Assembly (NCBI GenBank): GCA_964600225.1
Contig: CAZRIT010000043.1
Location: 1 to 16,692, forward strand
Direction of reading: 5' to 3'
Length of the DNA: 16,692 nt
Source: CAZRIT01 sp964600225
Lineage (GTDB): Bacteria > Bacillota > Clostridia > Christensenellales > CAG-138
In this document: in pieces, positions 13,839 through 16,692 of the stretch
How positions within the stretch are numbered: the first letter of the stretch is position 1
How the letters are laid out: every line of letters starts with the position of its first letter
Notes under the pieces: model-generated
Database searches by the model: none
What the model was told of the DNA's origin: nothing
What the model saw: only the letters and a program-made list of their open reading frames with translations
Translations under genes and position numbers: made by a program

Positions 13839-16016
13839 CTATCGATTGAGCCGATATACCTCGTTGACGCATTTGAGCTTCTTGAGGCTTTTGACAATCA
13901 CGTTGAGCTGCTCGGCGTTGGTCACGGCAAAGGTCATCTCCACGATGTACTTTCCGTCCTGCGTCGATTTGCCGTTGATATTTTGAATGTTGATGTTCAG
14001 GCCCGACAGCTGCGTGGAAATTTCCGAGATCGTGCCGGGTTTGTCCATGGCGTGCACCTGCACGGAGGCGTTGAAGGAGCTGCGGTTGTTGATGGCCCAC
14101 GCCACCTCGATCATGCGATCCATATCCTGCCGCAGGTTTGCCGCATTGGTGCAGTCCGCACGGTGCACCGATACGCCGCGTCCGCGCGTGATGTAGCCGA
14201 TGATCTTATCCCCCGGCAGCGGGTTGCAGCAGTTGCCAAATCGCACCGCCATGCCGGGATCGCCCTTGACAACGATGCCGTTGACGGGCACGCTGGCGGT
14301 TTTGACGGGCTCCTCGGCCGCGTCGCCACGCTCGATGCGCTCCGCCATCTCATCGATCTTTTCGTCCTTGCGGCGCAGGTCGTTGAGCCGATGCAGCACC
14401 TGCCCCGCCGATACGCCGCCAAAGCCGATGGCCGAGTACATATCCTCCAGCGAGGACATGTTGAGGCGCTTGAGCACATCCTTGTAGTACTCGGGCTTGA
14501 GTACCAAAACAAGCGGGATGCCCTGCCGCTTGGCGGCGTCCTCAAGCATTTCATGCCCGCGCTGCACATTTTCCTCGCGGTTTTCCTTTTTGAACCATTG
14601 CCGTATCTTGTTGCGCGCCGACTGGGTTTTGACAATCTTGAGCCAGTCCCTGCTCGGCCCCGCCTGATTGACGTTGGTAACGATTTCCACAATATCGTTC
14701 GTTTTCAGCTTATAATCCAGCCGCACCAGCGTGCCGTTGACCTTGGCGCCCTGACAGTGGTTGCCGATGTTGGTGTGGATACGGTATGCAAAATCCAGCG
14801 GCGTGCTGCCCTTGGGCAGGTCGATGATCTCTCCGCGCGGCGTGAGCACAAAGACGTACTCCCCAAGAAAATCCTTGAGGATGTTTTCCACAAACTCCTT
14901 GCTGTCCTCGGTGGTATCGCGCGCTTCCACCACCTGCCTTAGCCAACTGGTCTTTCGGTCCAACAGGCTTTGGACGTTGCGCCCCTCCTTATACATCCAG
15001 TGCGCAGCAATGCCGTATTCGGCCGTGCGGTGCATCTCCATTGTGCGTATCTGCACCTCAAACGGGATGCCGTTGGAGGCAATCAGTGTGGTGTGGAGCG
15101 AACGGTACATGTTGGGCTTGGGCGTTGCAATGTAATCCTTAAAGCGCCCCGGCAGCGGCTTCCAGCCTGCGTGGATGACGCCAAGCGCCGCGTAGCAATC
15201 GTTGATGGAATTGACGATGATGCGGATGGCGATTAAATCGTAAATTTCGGTGATGGTGCAGTTTAGCCGCTGCATCTTGCTGTGCACGCTGTACAGGTGC
15301 TTGGGCCGCCCGCTGATGGTGGCCTCGATGCCCGCTTCGTTCAGCTGCCGACGGATGGTCTCCATGGCGGTTTCCAGCGTCAGCATGCGCTCCGTCTGCT
15401 TGTCGCGCACGAGCTTTTTGGTGCGCGCGTATTCGGCGGGCATCAGGTACATGAAGGAGAGATCCTCCAGCTCGCCCTTAATGGCGCCCATGCCGAAGCG
15501 GTGCGCCAGCGGCGCATAGACCTCCAGCGTTTCCTTGGCCTTTCTGGCCCGCTTGACATTGTTGCAGTAGGCAAGCGTGCGCATGTTGTGTAGGCGGTCG
15601 GCCAGCTTGATAATCACCACGCGCACGTCGGCCGCAATGGCCAAAAAGAGCTTTCTGAGGTTCTCCGTCTGCTCCGTCTTTTTGGTGATATACGTCTGCT
15701 GGCCCGATTTGGTCAGCTTGGTGACGCCATCGACCAGGCCCGCAATCTCCGCGCCAAAATGCTTTTCGATGTCCTCAACGGTGATGTTTTCGCCATCCTC
15801 CACCGCATCGTGCAACAGCGCCGCCGTCACGCTTTCGGCGTCCATGCCCATGTCCATGACCAGCGCCGCCACCGCCTCGGGGTGGATATAATACGGCTCG
15901 CCGCTTTCGCGCACCTGGCTGCCATGGACCGCCTTGGCAAATTCCACCGCCCTTTGGAAGCGCTCCGTCTGTTCCGGCGTATAGCGCGCCGCAAAATCCT
16001 CTACCAGCTTGTCCAT
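13839..16016 (-). CDS. rel: Bifunctional (p)ppGpp synthetase/hydrolase, RelA/SpoT family
   Basis: A 725-residue long RSH protein controlling the stringent response. In order: the HD hydrolase domain with H45, H69-D70 and D140 (KLADRLHNM); the synthetase domain with GRPKHLYSVHSKM at 236-248, DLIAIRI at 260-266 and YRSLHTT at 304-310; the TGS domain at about 385-446; a helical region; the conserved-cysteine zone (C596, C597, with H618 and C622); and the ACT domain at about 653-725. RFKD at 291-294 matches the RxKD motif of bifunctional enzymes rather than the ExDD of synthetase-only RelA, and the hydrolase residues are intact. The start is ATG 16016 behind GGAGGTGA (16021-16028); the frame extends to 16064 without support. 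No clear promoter is seen in the gap to apt, so it may rely on readthrough. Confidence 0.96.
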   Translation of the reverse strand: MDKLVEDFAARYTPEQTERFQRAVEFAKAVHGSQVRESGEPYYIHPEAVAALVMDMGMDAESVTAALLHDAVEDGENITVEDIEKHFGAEIAGLVDGVTKLTKSGQQTYITKKTEQTENLRKLFLAIAADVRVVIIKLADRLHNMRTLAYCNNVKRARKAKETLEVYAPLAHRFGMGAIKGELEDLSFMYLMPAEYARTKKLVRDKQTERMLTLETAMETIRRQLNEAGIEATISGRPKHLYSVHSKMQRLNCTITEIYDLIAIRIIVNSINDCYAALGVIHAGWKPLPGRFKDYIATPKPNMYRSLHTTLIASNGIPFEVQIRTMEMHRTAEYGIAAHWMYKEGRNVQSLLDRKTSWLRQVVEARDTTEDSKEFVENILKDFLGEYVFVLTPRGEIIDLPKGSTPLDFAYRIHTNIGNHCQGAKVNGTLVRLDYKLKTNDIVEIVTNVNQAGPSRDWLKIVKTQSARNKIRQWFKKENREENVQRGHEMLEDAAKRQGIPLVLVLKPEYYKDVLKRLNMSSLEDMYSAIGFGGVSAGQVLHRLNDLRRKDEKIDEMAERIERGDAAEEPVKTASVPVNGIVVKGDPGMAVRFGNCCNPLPGDKIIGYITRGRGVSVHRADCTNAANLRQDMDRMIEVAWAINNRSSFNASVQVHAMDKPGTISEISTQLSGLNINIQNINGKSTQDGKYIVEMTFAVTNAEQLNVIVKSLKKLKCVNEVYRLNR

Positions 16017-16032
16017 GCAATCACCTCCCTGC

Positions 16033-16067
16033 GCAAAAATGAGTCCGCAAAAACGCGTATGCAAAAA
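16033..16067 (-). repeat. Three exact GCAAAAA repeats at a 14-bp period in the apt-rel gap
   Basis: GCAAAAA occurs at 16033-16039, 16047-16053 and 16061-16067 (TTTTTGC on the transcribed strand), each separated by 7 unrelated bases. The last copy is also the T-run of the apt terminator; the first ends 4 bp before the rel ribosome binding site region. No known regulatory element is recognised. Confidence 0.6.
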
Positions 16068-16088
16068 TCAACGGCGTACCGTTGATTT
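16063..16088 (-). terminator. Rho-independent terminator after apt
   Basis: On the minus strand AAATCAACGG and CCGTTGATTT form a perfect 10-bp stem closed by a TACG tetraloop (16065-16088), followed by T residues running to 16063. It starts 14 bp past the apt stop and lies upstream of rel, so it should attenuate transcription from apt into rel. The T-run is short (five), and some readthrough is likely. Confidence 0.8.
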
Positions 16089-16102
16089 CCGTTCGTGTGG
16101 AA

Positions 16103-16618
16103 TTAGAACTTCATTACAGACTGTACGTCGTAGCCCTCGAGCATCTTGCGGCCGTCAAACTCGCTGGCCAGCTCCATGGCAAACCGCACGCCAATGACCT
16201 CGCCGCCCGCCTGTTCCACAAGCTTGACGGTTGCAAGCGCCGTGCCGCCCGTGGCCAGCAGATCGTCCACGATGACAACGCGCTGACCCGGCTTAATGGC
16301 GTCCACATGAATTTCCAAAATGTCCGCGCCGTATTCCAGGCCATACTCGTAGCGCATGGTCTTGGCGGGGAGCTTGCCGGGTTTTCTGGCAACGACAAAG
16401 CCCGCCTTGAGCGCGTACGCCAGCGCAGAGCCGATCACAAAGCCGCGCGCCTCAGGCCCGACGACGATGTCTACCTCGTAATCCTTCAATGATTCCGCCA
16501 TGATATCGATCAGCTCGCAATACGCGACCTTATCCTTGAGCAGCGTCGTAATGTCGCGGAACAACACGCCCTTGATCGGAAAGTCGGGTATGCTGCGAAT
16601 GGTTGTAGTCAGATCCAT
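16103..16618 (-). CDS. apt: Adenine phosphoribosyltransferase
   Basis: A 171-residue cytoplasmic purine salvage enzyme converting adenine and PRPP to AMP and pyrophosphate. The N-terminal IPDFPIKGVLFRDIT (10-24) and the PRPP-binding motif VVIVDDLLATGGT at 114-126 are both textbook, as are GPEARGF at 54-60 and RKPGKLP at 78-84. Length is normal for bacterial Apt. AGGAGG at 16626-16631 lies 7 nt before the ATG at 16618. It is followed by its own terminator and then rel, an order often kept in Bacillota, where purine salvage and (p)ppGpp metabolism share nucleotide pools. Confidence 0.97.
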   Translation of the reverse strand: MDLTTTIRSIPDFPIKGVLFRDITTLLKDKVAYCELIDIMAESLKDYEVDIVVGPEARGFVIGSALAYALKAGFVVARKPGKLPAKTMRYEYGLEYGADILEIHVDAIKPGQRVVIVDDLLATGGTALATVKLVEQAGGEVIGVRFAMELASEFDGRKMLEGYDVQSVMKF

Positions 16619-16647
16619 ATTCGTGCCTCCTGTAGATACTTGCTTAG

Positions 16648-16653
16648 ATTATA
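16648..16653 (-). promoter_or_regulatory. -10 box for apt
   Basis: A perfect TATAAT on the minus strand 30 bp upstream of the apt ATG. The best -35 candidate, TTGATG, is 20 bp away, longer than ideal. An imperfect inverted repeat (AAGTTTTTG and CAAAAACCTT) spans the -35 zone at 16655-16685. Confidence 0.65.
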
Positions 16654-16692
16654 CAAGGTTTTTGTATATTTTGCATCAAAAACTTTCCGCCT

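Noticed and set aside
13731..14942. A 403-codon plus-strand open frame opposite rel
   Set aside because: Shadow frame across two genuine minus-strand genes, no start signals.

Overview
The window looks like a chromosomal segment from an anaerobic, low-oxygen-niche Bacillota, most likely a Clostridia-class (possibly gut) lineage with a fairly GC-rich genome (roughly 58-60% by eye). The grounds are the gene order apt-rel-dtd-MBL hydrolase-hemZ, the cluster rpmG-secE-nusG, a VanW-type lipoprotein, strong AGGAGG-type ribosome binding sites and a HemZ-type radical SAM protein. I cannot fix genus from the sequence alone.

Layout. (1) 1-559, minus strand: the start of nusG, then secE and rpmG, driven by a near-consensus promoter at 531-559. 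(2) 678-5081, plus strand: a VanW-domain lipoprotein, then an operon of an Lgt-like membrane protein, nicotinate phosphoribosyltransferase (pncB) and a small lipoprotein, closed by a strong terminator at 5114-5152. (3) 5171-7884, minus strand: a fold-type II PLP enzyme of unknown substrate and a DUF3810 membrane protein with an HExxH motif. (4) 7967-11268, plus strand: a sugar-phosphate isomerase/epimerase-like TIM barrel, pgi, and an Eis-like GNAT acetyltransferase tightly coupled to pgi. (5) 11272-16618, minus strand: apt, then the stringent-response gene rel, dtd, an MBL hydrolase and hemZ in a compact run with overlapping stops and starts.

How it fits together. Most of the window is housekeeping: translation and secretion (L33, SecE, NusG), NAD salvage (PncB), glycolysis (Pgi), purine salvage and (p)ppGpp control (Apt, Rel), tRNA proofreading (Dtd). 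The accessory interest lies in 678-5081, where an Lgt homologue that has lost several residues known to be important in E. coli Lgt sits between two predicted lipoproteins, and in regulatory architecture: a terminator for plus-strand transcripts buried inside the 3' end of the convergent hemZ, a pair of divergent promoters that give almost no 5' leader, and three exact GCAAAAA repeats at a 14-bp period between apt and rel. I saw no mobile element, CRISPR array, tRNA, rRNA or phage gene, and no clearly novel multi-gene defence or biosynthetic system.
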